This document shows positions 1-6,576 of a stretch of 8,893 nt of DNA, piece by piece. Under the pieces are notes generated by a model. That model worked only from the letters and a program-made list of their open reading frames with translations, was not told the DNA's origin and did not search any database. A program made the position numbers and the translations under genes. This DNA is from Candidatus Zixiibacteriota bacterium (GTDB lineage: Bacteria > Zixibacteria > MSB-5A5 > JAABVY01), in the NCBI GenBank assembly GCA_011777135.1, contig JAABVY010000316.1, positions 297-9,189 on the forward strand, given 5' to 3'. Numbering within the stretch: position 1 is the stretch's first letter; every line of letters begins with the position of its first letter.

Positions 1-7
1 GCCGGAT

Positions 8-859
8 TCATACCTTGCGTCCTCCCAGGAAATAAGCTGTATTCCCCAATATGATGAAGAATATTATCATCAGGTGCACCAGTGACTGCGGACCCATAAA
101 GAGCGTGGCCATACCTTCTGAATCAATCAATTTTTCATATTCCGCGGCGCCCCGCATACCACCAAGAAGGCCTACCATCTGCTGACTTTGAAGGTAAGAA
201 TAGAACTTGGGGGCCATTACAGCAGTAACTCCCGCTCCCAGTGGAATTCCGAATTGACGATTGGCGATAGTCACCCACTCATCGACAATACCGTTATCCG
301 AAATTATATATAAGAATTCGACATCCGAATATTTATCGATATTCCTGGTAATCGGGAATGAATCGAGGGGGACGCCTCTAAAATCGGAAGGATAGATATC
401 CCGAAATGAGGTGCCCATGCCCATTATAACGGCCTTGTAATCGGGCTTGTAACCGAGATTGATATAGTCCACACCGTATCTCTTTTCTTCGCCCAGCTCC
501 TCCACCGCCCAGTTCTTAGCCATATCGTTCATGACTCTTTCGGTTATGCTGGGGCCTCCCAGCGGTACGGTGGTCATGCATATCAATTTTAGATCCTTAC
601 GCCAGCAGTGCTTGATTGCAGCACGTGACATCGGCTCAACTTCGGCGAGAGTAGAAGGATAATAATCAAAGGTCAGGAGGATAGTACTGCCATTGGGAAT
701 ATTTTCTACCCAATTGTATAAATCGCGGCTCTCCTTGCTGACATAGATAGGCTGTGGAAAGCCGACCAGAAATGGTATAATGGTTGCGAGCAGGATGGCC
801 AGGTAGATAATTCTGCGGTCCAGGCTGGTAAGTATTTCGGCAATTCTGTATCTGTTCAT
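8..859 (-). CDS. Two-helix membrane protein with large extracytoplasmic domain, unknown function
   Basis: Not recognised as a named family. The chosen product has 283 residues: one helix at about 17-34 after a basic N-terminus (LDRRII), a domain of roughly 220 residues, and a second helix at about 258-278 ending in GGRKV. Positive residues at both ends place the ends inside and the middle domain outside the membrane. That domain alternates strands and helices (STILLTFDYYPS, LKLICMTTVPLG, YKAVIMGMGTSFRD, VEFLYIISDNG), suggesting an alpha/beta fold, and ends with a conserved-looking VGLLGGMRGAAEYEKL stretch before the last helix. The ATG at 859, one base after the preceding TAA, is preferred. 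An in-frame TTG at 886 would add nine residues and overlap the upstream gene by 26 bp, but it has no ribosome binding site. The stop is TGA at 8-10, so the gene is complete at its 3' end. Confidence 0.78.
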   Translation of the reverse strand: MNRYRIAEILTSLDRRIIYLAILLATIIPFLVGFPQPIYVSKESRDLYNWVENIPNGSTILLTFDYYPSTLAEVEPMSRAAIKHCWRKDLKLICMTTVPLGGPSITERVMNDMAKNWAVEELGEEKRYGVDYINLGYKPDYKAVIMGMGTSFRDIYPSDFRGVPLDSFPITRNIDKYSDVEFLYIISDNGIVDEWVTIANRQFGIPLGAGVTAVMAPKFYSYLQSQQMVGLLGGMRGAAEYEKLIDSEGMATLFMGPQSLVHLMIIFFIILGNTAYFLGGRKV

Positions 860-860
860 G

Positions 861-1490
861 TTATCTGCCCATGTATGTTCTTTCAATGCCGAGAATAATC
901 CTGATCGACATACTGGCAGCGCCCAGGGCAGCGCCGATTATGATCCCGCGCTGAACTGCAAGATTAGGATAATTCATTATCCACTCGGTAATTTCAGGCA
1001 TCCTGTGGTAGATTACCTGACCGATCGGCACCCTCCCCAGCATTACGATCATGGCAACGATCAGCAGGATCGTCGCCTCCATAGTGCGAGCCCTGAAGGC
1101 GCGATAGGCGGCGGATGCTATAAAAAATGCCAGCATGGCAAACATGGAGGACATCATGGGAGCGGACATATTCTGGAAAAGCCAGTCATAGACCGTACCA
1201 GCTTCGGTGCCCTGAAATATTCCGAAACCGCCGGAAACAGCCAGGCTGATCAGGAGGATTAATTTATAGGGCCAATCTTTTTCAAGCTTCCTGACACGTC
1301 TGTAATTGACGCTGGTAATTGAAACCACCCCCAGAAGCAGAGTAAAGCCGCCTATGATCGAGACCCAGACCTGCATATTGGAGCGGAAGCTGGTGAGCTT
1401 CGGATGACCGGAAAAGAATGCGACAATTATGACCATGCCCGCGAAGAAAGCCAGAAGCATCGGAAGCCGTTTTCTCAGTAAGTCCTGCAT
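861..1490 (-). CDS. Six-helix integral membrane protein, unknown function
   Basis: Not recognised as any named family. The 209-residue product is very hydrophobic, with six predicted membrane helices at about 9-27, 40-60, 74-92, 112-130, 138-156 and 182-201. Basic loops lie at the N-terminus (RKR), 63-72 (YRRVRKLEK), 130-135 (RAFRAR) and the C-terminus, so both ends should be cytoplasmic. Notable segments are the MSAPMMSSMFAMLAFFIASA stretch at helix 4 and MLGRVPIG after helix 5. The ATG at 1490 follows the DUF6754-type stop codon without a gap, with GGAGA 8 nt upstream; the TAA at 861-863 is one base before the next ATG. The tight packing with both neighbours suggests that the three products work together, possibly as the membrane core of a complex. 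There is no transporter signature, so a transport role would be a guess. Confidence 0.8.
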   Translation of the reverse strand: MQDLLRKRLPMLLAFFAGMVIIVAFFSGHPKLTSFRSNMQVWVSIIGGFTLLLGVVSITSVNYRRVRKLEKDWPYKLILLISLAVSGGFGIFQGTEAGTVYDWLFQNMSAPMMSSMFAMLAFFIASAAYRAFRARTMEATILLIVAMIVMLGRVPIGQVIYHRMPEITEWIMNYPNLAVQRGIIIGAALGAASMSIRIILGIERTYMGR

Positions 1491-2345
1491 CTAGCTTGTC
1501 TCCAGCAGTTTGAGGATGAACAGGGCCTTCCAATCAATCAGCAGGTATACAACTGCTGCCAGGATCAGGATTATGATGATTACTTTCAGCAAATCCTGAC
1601 CTTTTAATGATCCAAGCAGTTTAGGTTCGCCCGACAGATAAGCAGAGGCGGCGTATAATTCTTCACCCATCAAGGTATAATCGCAGGCGGCTATGAAGAA
1701 TGGCAATTGTTCGGGATTGGCGGTTCCAGAAATCTGGATCGCTCCGGTCAGATTGCCGGTTTCGGCCAAAAGCAACGATTCGGCGTAAAAAGCTCCCATG
1801 AAGATATTGGCGGCCGGTTTTATGCGAGTCATGATGCCGTTAACAGCTGCGGCGAGAGCAAACTGCGAACCAGCAACATACTGCACCATGGAATCACTAT
1901 AAAGCTCTCTTTTCCCGGCATTTACATAGGCATCTTTGACGATCTCCTGGGCCGCCGCCATAACCACAGGATATTGCACGGTGACCAGCAGCCCTGCTTC
2001 ATACTCAGCGGTGTATGAGGCCACGCGTCCAAGGATCGAGAGCCCCGCGATTGTCTGGATTTCACTGACTTCCTGAATGCCGGGGATAAACAGCACCGGC
2101 TTGCCCATCTCAGTGGCCCGTCCGACCGCATCATCCATAGCATCCAGACCGGAAAGCTTTCGGAGGAAGAGCGGACGGCCGAGTTTGGCCAAACGGATGT
2201 AGATCAGGACAGCGGCAGCAAAGATGATGAGTAAAATCAGGCTGTTGATTCTATCGACGCGAAACCATGAAGCCCCTCCGGCTGACGCGAAAAGCGTAGC
2301 CGGATAGAAAAACAGAGGAGTGAAAAATCGGAGTAGCTGTTTCAT
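1491..2345 (-). CDS. DUF6754-type membrane protein of unknown function
   Basis: Function unknown; I recognise the core as resembling the DUF6754 family, from memory and not from a search. The product has 284 residues. The first 22 residues look like a signal peptide or first helix (LLRFFTPLFFYPATLFASA), a second helix spans about 33-50 and is followed by a basic stretch (RLAKLGRPLFLRK), and a last helix is at about 254-270. By the positive-inside rule the roughly 190-residue middle domain is cytoplasmic. That domain alternates hydrophobic strands and helices like an alpha/beta fold: GKPVLFIPG (81-89), then GLLVTVQYP, FYAESLLLAETGN, GAIQISGT and CDYTLMGEELYAASAYL. The last parts are the most family-like. 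The start ATG at 2345 overlaps the preceding stop as TAATG, with no Shine-Dalgarno. The TAG stop directly abuts the next ATG, which ties it to the two following membrane genes. No catalytic motif was recognised. Confidence 0.8.
   Translation of the reverse strand: MKQLLRFFTPLFFYPATLFASAGGASWFRVDRINSLILLIIFAAAVLIYIRLAKLGRPLFLRKLSGLDAMDDAVGRATEMGKPVLFIPGIQEVSEIQTIAGLSILGRVASYTAEYEAGLLVTVQYPVVMAAAQEIVKDAYVNAGKRELYSDSMVQYVAGSQFALAAAVNGIMTRIKPAANIFMGAFYAESLLLAETGNLTGAIQISGTANPEQLPFFIAACDYTLMGEELYAASAYLSGEPKLLGSLKGQDLLKVIIIILILAAVVYLLIDWKALFILKLLETS
1499..1503 (-). promoter_or_regulatory. Ribosome binding site of the six-helix membrane protein gene
   Basis: GGAGA stands 8 nt before the ATG at 1490, within the last codons of the DUF6754-type gene. 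It supports that ATG as the start even though the two genes are directly adjacent (TAG then ATG). Confidence 0.55.
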
Positions 2346-3400
2346 TAAAATTCTGATAATTTATTTTTCAAATAATCGATAACCTTGACCGGAGTAGGAT
2401 CGACTTGATTTAAAAGCGCCAGGTAGAGGCTCGTAAAATCCCCGAATTGAATCAATGAGAACATCCGGGCCAAAAGATTGGGGCCGGAGGATTCATATTC
2501 GAGCGCCTCAACTCCCTTTCCCCGGATTATATTCGCAACAATCTTCATCCTGATGGAGACGCGATCATGATCGGCCTGATCTTTCAGGATAACTGCATAG
2601 AGCATATCCTTGAAGGGTTTCATTTCGCCCCAGCCCACAAGTTCGTTGTGGTTGAATTCCGGGAAGAAGTTAAAGAATGCAAGCTGCTTGGCGTTCTCGC
2701 AGATTTGCCCCTTAAATCTTACAGCCACAGCATCTATATAATCCTGACCACCATATATAAGCGGAAACCTGTTATGCATTTTCTTTGCGGCGTTCATGGC
2801 GGGATTGTCCTCTTTCTCGAGAGTGAAATTCTTTACATTCTCCCGCATGAACTCTATTGTGCCCTTGATATCAGCATCGACATCCTGACAAAATCCCAGA
2901 CTTGATAGGGCCACAAGCATTGGTACGAATGAATATCCCAGGGCTGCACGCGGCGGAAATCCAGGTGGAATCTCGATTACTTTATAACCGTCGGCCAGCG
3001 CTTTCTCTTTCAGCCTGCCGTTTGATGTTATCGCAAAAATCAAGGCCCCGCGGCTTCTGGCGTCATCGTAAGCCGACAGGGTTTCCTCTGTATTTCCGGA
3101 ATAGCTCGAGATTATGCAGAGGGAAAACTGGTTTACGTATTCGGGGACTTTATAGTGCCGGCATACGTACATCGGAACACCCAGCTGATACGCCAGATAA
3201 CTCCGAACAAGGTCCCCTCCTATGGCCGAGCCTCCCAGCCCGCAGACCACAATATTCTTTATCACATTGGGGTCAACATCCGGAAGATCTGCTGACTTAC
3301 CTATCTGCCAGCCCTCTTCGAACTGCGAGGGAAAATCAACTATTTTATCATACATCCCCTCTGAATCGAACTTGTCTTTTAAACTCGTGAAGTCAGGCAT
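2345..3400 (-). CDS. Bifunctional phosphoglucose/phosphomannose isomerase
   Basis: Interconverts glucose 6-phosphate or mannose 6-phosphate with fructose 6-phosphate, linking glycolysis to mannose-containing sugar synthesis. This is the small archaeal-type PGI/PMI family, not classical Pgi (about 550 residues): 351 residues with two SIS folds. Visible signatures are GLGGSAIGGD (54-63), SSYSGNTEETL (98-108, phosphate binding), PPRAALGYS (149-157) and EFNHNELVGW (248-257), which holds the conserved catalytic-region His and Glu. Glu235 (in QICENAKQ) also matches a conserved position. The start at 3400 overlaps ptsI by 8 bp and has a strong AGGGAGAG. Its TAA shares one base with the next ATG (TAATG), so translation of the following membrane protein is probably coupled. 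Monofunctional sugar-phosphate isomerase activity cannot be excluded from sequence alone. Confidence 0.92.
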   Translation of the reverse strand: MPDFTSLKDKFDSEGMYDKIVDFPSQFEEGWQIGKSADLPDVDPNVIKNIVVCGLGGSAIGGDLVRSYLAYQLGVPMYVCRHYKVPEYVNQFSLCIISSYSGNTEETLSAYDDARSRGALIFAITSNGRLKEKALADGYKVIEIPPGFPPRAALGYSFVPMLVALSSLGFCQDVDADIKGTIEFMRENVKNFTLEKEDNPAMNAAKKMHNRFPLIYGGQDYIDAVAVRFKGQICENAKQLAFFNFFPEFNHNELVGWGEMKPFKDMLYAVILKDQADHDRVSIRMKIVANIIRGKGVEALEYESSGPNLLARMFSLIQFGDFTSLYLALLNQVDPTPVKVIDYLKNKLSEF

Positions 3401-5189
3401 TTCTTAACTCTCCCTTTTTATTCACAGAATTATTAAGGTTACTGTCCTTAAAATCCTTGATTAAAGCTTCTGTGATATCCTTCTCACTGGCCAGCGAAAG
3501 AATTCTCTCTGCGAATTTGAGCGCATCCTCAAATTCAATTTTTGGCAATACACCCTTAACAACCGGAATTGAGGCCGGATTCATGGAAAGCGAATCGACC
3601 CCCAATCCGACCAGCAGCTTGGTAGCAAGAGGATCGCCGGCAATTTCGCCGCAGATTCCCACCGGCTTTCCAACCTTATGCGCGGACTCTACCGTTCTTT
3701 TTATAGAATGGACAACCGCAGGATGCAGGACCTGGAAATGCTTGGCCACACGTTTATTATTCCTGTCTACGGCCAAAGTGTACTGGGTCAAATCGTTTGT
3801 ACCTATAGAAAAGAAATCCACCTCTTTGGCTAGCGCATCAGCTATGAAGACCGCGGCCGGGGTTTCGATCATAATTCCGAATTTTATCTTCTCGTCAAAT
3901 TTTTCCTTTTCATCTCGCAGATCTCTTTTGATTCTCTCCAGTATTTCTTTGGCTCTCTGCACTTCATCCAGAGTCGTGATAAGCGGCAGCATGATACTGA
4001 CATTCTTTAGAGTGGAGGCTTTCAGCATTGCCCTCAGCTGGACCTCGAAGATCGGCGCGACATCAAGGGAAAAACGGATAGCCCGCCATCCCAGGGCGGG
4101 ATTGATTTCAAATTCGGATTTGAAATAGTCGGTCAGCTTATCCCCGCCCAAATCAAAGGTCCTCAGAATCACATTCTGCGGGGCAAATTTTTTGGCTATG
4201 TCATAATACACTTTGGTCTGGTCATCTTCAGAGGGAAAATTGGCCCGCTTCAAATAGAGGAACTCGGTGCGGTATAGGCCAATACCTACGCCTTCGTGAG
4301 CCAGGATTTCATCCAGAGACGTTGGCAGATCCAGATTGGCCATGATCTCCACATGATGCGAGTCCCGTGTGGCGGAGGGTATCTCATGAATCCTCTGGAA
4401 CCGCTTTAAACGTGTCTCCTGTCTTTCATGCGATATTTTCTGGTATTCCTCCCATTCATCATTACCGGGATTTATTATTACAATCCCTTTGCTGCCATCG
4501 ATTACAATTTTGCTTCCTGACGGAATCTGTTTCAGGTTCGCCTTTACAGCCACAACTGCCGGAATACCAAGCGATTTGGCAAACAGGCCCATATGTGAGG
4601 TGGGGCCGCCTTTCTCGGTCACGAAACCGGTCACATTAAGATTGGGCATCTCGAGTATTTCGCCCGGATTGAAATAAGATGCAAAGAGGATCGCAGGCTC
4701 AGTAAACCCGGTCAATTCCTTATGCCGCTCGCCCAGCAGATGTTTCAGGATATGATTCGAGACAGTCTCTATATCAGCGATCATCTCCCTCATGTAGGGA
4801 TCCTTGGAGCGGGAGAGCAGCTCAATATTATCGTTTACAGAGGATGTGAAAGCGTAAATGGCCGAATAATGCAGGGATTCGATTTTGTCGATGACCTGAT
4901 TTTTGAATTCCGGATCTGCTACGATAAGAATCTGGGCATCCAGCACACCGGTTAAATCGATGTTTTCGGAGTCGGCCGCCTGGGCTTTGATCTGTTCCAT
5001 ATCGCGGCTGGTCTGCTCGAAAGCCCGTTTCACCTTCTCGATTTCAAGTGAAATAGATTTTTCAGCTATTATTTCCTCTTTATATTCCGGGAAGCCGGAA
5101 ATATGCAGAAAAGCCTTTCCGCAGGCGATTCCGGGGGAGACGCCGATTCCGTTAAGTTGTTCTCTTTCAGCAGAATACTTATTCATCAT
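3393..5189 (-). CDS. ptsI: PTS Enzyme I (phosphoenolpyruvate-protein phosphotransferase)
   Basis: Transfers phosphate from phosphoenolpyruvate to His15 of HPr, the first step of the phosphotransferase chain, in the cytoplasm. The domains follow the usual order: N-terminal HPr-binding region (about 10-150, GIGVSPGIACGKAF), phosphohistidine domain with TSH at 197-199 (active His199), and a PEP-binding TIM barrel from about 270 with GLYRTEF (304-310), FDLGGDK (345-351), NPALGWRAIR (363-372), IETPAAV (441-447), FFSIGTNDLTQYTLAVDR (459-476) and GICGE with catalytic Cys513. There is no GAF or EIIA fusion. The histidine motif is divergent (GGPTSHMGLFAK instead of about GGRTSHTAIMAR), and a polar tail beyond about residue 575 makes it longer (598) than typical. 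It overlaps ptsH by 11 bp and the next gene by 8 bp. Confidence 0.96.
   Translation of the reverse strand: MMNKYSAEREQLNGIGVSPGIACGKAFLHISGFPEYKEEIIAEKSISLEIEKVKRAFEQTSRDMEQIKAQAADSENIDLTGVLDAQILIVADPEFKNQVIDKIESLHYSAIYAFTSSVNDNIELLSRSKDPYMREMIADIETVSNHILKHLLGERHKELTGFTEPAILFASYFNPGEILEMPNLNVTGFVTEKGGPTSHMGLFAKSLGIPAVVAVKANLKQIPSGSKIVIDGSKGIVIINPGNDEWEEYQKISHERQETRLKRFQRIHEIPSATRDSHHVEIMANLDLPTSLDEILAHEGVGIGLYRTEFLYLKRANFPSEDDQTKVYYDIAKKFAPQNVILRTFDLGGDKLTDYFKSEFEINPALGWRAIRFSLDVAPIFEVQLRAMLKASTLKNVSIMLPLITTLDEVQRAKEILERIKRDLRDEKEKFDEKIKFGIMIETPAAVFIADALAKEVDFFSIGTNDLTQYTLAVDRNNKRVAKHFQVLHPAVVHSIKRTVESAHKVGKPVGICGEIAGDPLATKLLVGLGVDSLSMNPASIPVVKGVLPKIEFEDALKFAERILSLASEKDITEALIKDFKDSNLNNSVNKKGELRNA
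3408..3415 (-). promoter_or_regulatory. Strong ribosome binding site of the isomerase gene, inside ptsI
   Basis: AGGGAGAG stands 7 nt before the ATG at 3400 and lies within the last codons of ptsI. It is the best Shine-Dalgarno match seen in the window, so the isomerase need not depend only on coupling to ptsI translation. Confidence 0.6.
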
Positions 5190-5454
5190 AAACTTCCTGA
5201 AAATCGCTGCTCAACAGTTTTGAGAGCACCTCCACCGCCTCTTTTTCATCAGGCCCCTCGGCAGATACTACCACAGTGGAGTTGAATTCTGCGGCAAGCA
5301 TCATGACGCCCATGATGGACTTGCCGTTGACCTTCAAACCATCTTTTTCCAGGTAAATATCAGATTTGAAGAAGGCGGCAGTTTTCACAAGTTGGGCTGA
5401 TGGCCGCGCATGTAAGCCGTATTTATTGACTATTTTTACTTCTTTGCTCTGCAA
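5179..5454 (-). CDS. ptsH: Phosphocarrier protein HPr
   Basis: Small cytoplasmic phosphocarrier that takes phosphate from Enzyme I on a histidine and hands it to Enzyme II or regulatory partners. It has 91 residues, close to the family norm of 85-90. NKYGLHARPSA places the active His at exactly residue 15 and Arg at 17. NGKSIMGVMMLAA places Ser at 46, the position phosphorylated by HPr kinase/phosphorylase (HprK) in bacteria that use it. The start codon is TTG at 5454: the frame is closed upstream by the dprA stop codon and contains no ATG or GTG before the conserved core. AAGGA lies only 1 nt before this TTG, an unusually tight spacing. The gene follows dprA by 18 bp and overlaps ptsI by 11 bp. 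Confidence 0.95.
   Translation of the reverse strand: MQSKEVKIVNKYGLHARPSAQLVKTAAFFKSDIYLEKDGLKVNGKSIMGVMMLAAEFNSTVVVSAEGPDEKEAVEVLSKLLSSDFQEVYDE
5193..5198 (-). promoter_or_regulatory. Ribosome binding site of ptsI within the end of ptsH
   Basis: AGGAAG is followed by TTT and then two consecutive in-frame ATG codons (5189 and 5186). Spacing is 3 nt to the first and 6 nt to the second, so translation may start mainly at the second ATG, giving a protein one residue shorter. Confidence 0.55.
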
Positions 5455-5472
5455 ATCCTTATTATAACCACT

Positions 5473-6576
5473 TTAGAACTGTTTTACAAACATTTTTCCG
5501 GATAACTGACGGACCAGGCCATTGAGCTCAAGTTCAAGCAGAATTTCGAGCGCACTCGACACAGGCATCTGCGCCTGCTTTACTATTTTGTCTAATTGTA
5601 TCGGCTGGTTGCTTAAAACATCATAGATTTTTTTCTGTACACCCTCAAGATGGGGCGCAATTCTATTTTCATCCACCGGCCTTGAAGATGGCACCAAGAA
5701 TTTCAGCTCCTCCAGTATATCCTGGGCCGAAGTTACCAGTTTGGCGCCTTCCCTGATGATACGATTGGTACCTTTCGAGGTTCTGGAATTAATATTTCCC
5801 GGTACAGCAAATACCTCTCGTCCCTGATCGAGAGCGTGCTGTGCGGTCAGAAGTGCGCCCGACTTTTCCCCTGCCTCGACCAGAAGAACACCCAGACTGA
5901 GGCCGGAGATTATACGGTTGCGTCGCGGAAAATATTTCGGTTCGGGTTTCTCTTTCAGGAAAAATTCCGATATGGCACAGCCGTTTAATACCAGATTTCG
6001 GTACAGCGTCTTGTTTTCGGGAGGATAAATCGTATCGATACCACATCCGAAGACCGCCAAGGTCAGGCCACCGGAATCTACGGCCGTTTTGTGCGCAATT
6101 GTGTCGATTCCGCGTGCAAAACCGGAGACTATCGTAAAACCGGCCTCGATTAATTCTCTGACCAGCTTTTCGGCCATCATTCGGCCATAGGAGGAGGCGC
6201 TCCTGGGTCCAACTACCGCCAGGCATGGCCTCTTTAGACAGTCTAAATCCCCTTCGTAGAATATAAACGGCGGGGGATCATAGATATTTTTCAATGACTC
6301 CGGGTATTCATCCGATTCAAACACGACAAGCTTATAGGGCGACTTTTCAAGCAGTTCAAGCTGCTTTTCGGCCTCCTCGAAATCGGCCTCTCTGGCTATA
6401 TGAGATGCCAGCTTGGGACCGATGTCCGGGAGATTCTCCAGATCGGTCCTGCCCGCATTCAATATTGCCTCGGGGGATTTGAAATTTCGAATTAACTGGC
6501 GAATCCTGACCGGACCGACCTTGGGCACAGTTGCCAGCGCGAGCCATGCCAATATTTTATCTTGATTCAAATTCAT
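5473..6576 (-). CDS. dprA: DNA-processing protein DprA/Smf
   Basis: In transformable bacteria DprA binds incoming single-stranded DNA and loads RecA; it also occurs in species not known to be competent. The chosen product has 367 residues. Order: an N-terminal helix-hairpin-helix region (about 13-60, with VPKVGPVRIRQL and LPDIGPKLA), then the Rossmann-like core from about 75 to 290 with VGPRSAS (122-128), SGFARGID (151-158), an IYPPEN stretch near 183-188, FPRRNRIIS (216-224), SGALLTA (239-245), AVPG (257-260) and GTNRII (269-274), and a C-terminal winged helix (about 310-367). The core motif has Pro in VGPR where Ser, Thr or Ala is usual. The start at 6576 has a well-spaced AGGAAG; an ATG at 6591 would add five residues (MRKKK). 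It overlaps obgE by 20 bp and ends in TAA 18 bp before ptsH. The common dprA-topA pairing is absent here. Confidence 0.95.
   Translation of the reverse strand: MNLNQDKILAWLALATVPKVGPVRIRQLIRNFKSPEAILNAGRTDLENLPDIGPKLASHIAREADFEEAEKQLELLEKSPYKLVVFESDEYPESLKNIYDPPPFIFYEGDLDCLKRPCLAVVGPRSASSYGRMMAEKLVRELIEAGFTIVSGFARGIDTIAHKTAVDSGGLTLAVFGCGIDTIYPPENKTLYRNLVLNGCAISEFFLKEKPEPKYFPRRNRIISGLSLGVLLVEAGEKSGALLTAQHALDQGREVFAVPGNINSRTSKGTNRIIREGAKLVTSAQDILEELKFLVPSSRPVDENRIAPHLEGVQKKIYDVLSNQPIQLDKIVKQAQMPVSSALEILLELELNGLVRQLSGKMFVKQF

Noticed and set aside
858..1262. Plus-strand frame of 134 codons rich in His, Gly and Asp
   Set aside because: It lies opposite the six-helix membrane protein gene. Its polar, His-rich composition is what antisense translation of hydrophobic codons gives, and the tight junctions of the minus-strand genes support those instead.
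2902..3390. Plus-strand open frame of 162 codons opposite the isomerase gene
   Set aside because: It is antisense to conserved SIS-domain motifs, has no motif of its own and no fitting context, since every supported gene is on the minus strand.
3457..4128. Long plus-strand open frame (223 codons) opposite ptsI
   Set aside because: It is antisense to the well-conserved PEP-binding barrel of Enzyme I, is Ser/Ile rich with no recognisable motif, and is best explained as a shadow of that gene's codon use.
5789..6226. Minus-strand frame of 145 codons inside dprA in another frame
   Set aside because: DprA motifs run through this region in the annotated frame; the alternative product is Arg/Gly-rich with no motif.
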